Positions 23,663 through 24,002 of a stretch of 24,002 nt of DNA are shown piece after piece. The notes under the pieces are model-generated. The model ran no database searches and had not been told where the DNA came from. It was given only the letters and a program-made list of their open reading frames with translations. A program made the translations under genes and the position numbers. Position 1 is the stretch's first letter; every line of letters begins with the position of its first letter. Source of the stretch: Lachnospiraceae bacterium UBA7110 (lineage in GTDB: Bacteria > Bacillota > Clostridia > Lachnospirales > Lachnospiraceae); assembly GCA_002492295.1 (NCBI GenBank), contig DKYC01000058.1, positions 1-24,002 on the forward strand, read 5' to 3'.

Positions 23663-23692
23663 AAACAAAGTATCCCTTCTGTAATTATCCAA

Positions 23693-23874
23693 ATATCCGT
23701 AGGTACCGTTACCGGAACGAAGTGAACAGTAACGAGGTAGAAAAATAATTTATTAACAGTATACTATAAACTTTACCTGTGTTACAATGAAAACATTGGA
23801 AATTATAAAAAAAGGCGTAATCGTACGGATATACCATTGTACGTAAAAAAAAACAATAAATATTAAAAAAATGC
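23693..23874. other. AT-rich intergenic stretch
   Basis: No gene seen. It holds a small inverted repeat, CGTTAC (23707-23712) and GTAACG (23729-23734), and several poly-A runs (for example 23825-23870) that form an A-rich upstream region for the promoter at 23875, a pattern seen at strongly expressed operons. Confidence 0.5.
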
Positions 23875-23903
23875 TTGCAAAAGCATTTTTGCTACGATAT
23901 ACT
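23875..23903 (+). promoter_or_regulatory. Strong promoter at the right edge
   Basis: TTGCAA (23875-23880), 17-bp spacer, TATACT (23898-23903), preceded by phased A runs like an UP element. Transcription would start near 23910 and read into the structured leader. Confidence 0.75.
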
Positions 23904-23909
23904 ACTAAT

Positions 23910-24002
23910 TGCTGTGACATGATAGCGATGAAACGTGAGGTTGCTGCCAATATGGGAATAGAGGCAGGTTTTCCGCGGAGCGAATGTCAAGTTAGGAAAC
24001 TG
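23910..24002 (+). ncRNA. Structured mRNA leader, probably of the S10 ribosomal-protein operon (cut by window end)
   Basis: TGACAT (23915-23920) can pair with ATGTCA (23984-23989), closing a domain that contains a hairpin CTGCC (23944-23948) / GGCAG (23963-23967). No start codon with a ribosome binding site follows inside the window. The text, especially GAGCGAATGTCAAG near the end, looks like the leader I recall before rpsJ in Clostridia, where a ribosomal protein is thought to regulate its own operon. The identity is from memory and the coding gene lies outside the window. Confidence 0.45.

Noticed and set aside
1..24002. tRNA or rRNA genes
   Set aside because: I saw no cloverleaf with a CCA end and no rRNA-like stretch in the gaps.

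Overview
The window looks like chromosome from a Gram-positive, low-to-mid GC Clostridia genome, most likely Lachnospiraceae. The evidence is strong AGGAGG-type ribosome binding sites, lipobox signal peptides, YesN/YesM and LytTR regulators, a HisKA_7TM-type hybrid kinase, and a DUF2975 / YozG-like HTH / DUF4153-like / DUF2752 cluster. All calls come from reading the sequence and from recall of protein families; no database search was run.

Layout. Positions 1-900 are a scar zone: the C-terminus of an AlbA_2-type DNA-binding protein cut by the window edge, a broken 3' end of tuf (590-645), and a decayed tyrosine-integrase C-terminus on the minus strand (711-790). Positions 929-3282 hold a LacI-family regulator overlapping a MATE exporter by 4 nt. 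Positions 3385-7468 hold an M15 peptidase, a nicotinamidase-like hydrolase and a large hybrid histidine kinase, ending at a terminator (7536-7578). Positions 7580-9210 are a second disturbed zone: paired ATTAGG repeats, a beheaded surface-protein fragment, and a convergent LytTR response regulator whose own 5' end looks frameshifted.

The centrepiece is 9248-19198, a galactose/glucose-type sensing and uptake locus. It runs: YesN-like response regulator, YesM-like sensor kinase, membrane-anchored periplasmic-binding-fold protein, second binding-protein lipoprotein, mglB, terminator-like hairpin, mglA, mglC, small single-TM protein, strong terminator. The likely logic is that one or both extracytoplasmic binding proteins report sugar to the dCache kinase, which phosphorylates the AraC-type regulator, which drives the MglBAC transporter. 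This resembles the XylFII-LytS-YesN xylose system but with different parts.

Positions 19240-22160 hold a DUF2975 membrane protein, a small Cro-like regulator, a DUF4153/DUF4173-like membrane protein split in two at a run of nine A, and a DUF2752 protein. A Q/Y-rich two-TM protein (22289-22714) converges on an RlmI-like methyltransferase across a bidirectional terminator. The right edge carries a very good promoter and a structured leader that I think belongs to the S10 (rpsJ) ribosomal operon. With the tuf 3' end at the left, this suggests the window is the interval between the str (tuf) and S10 operons, used as an insertion site.
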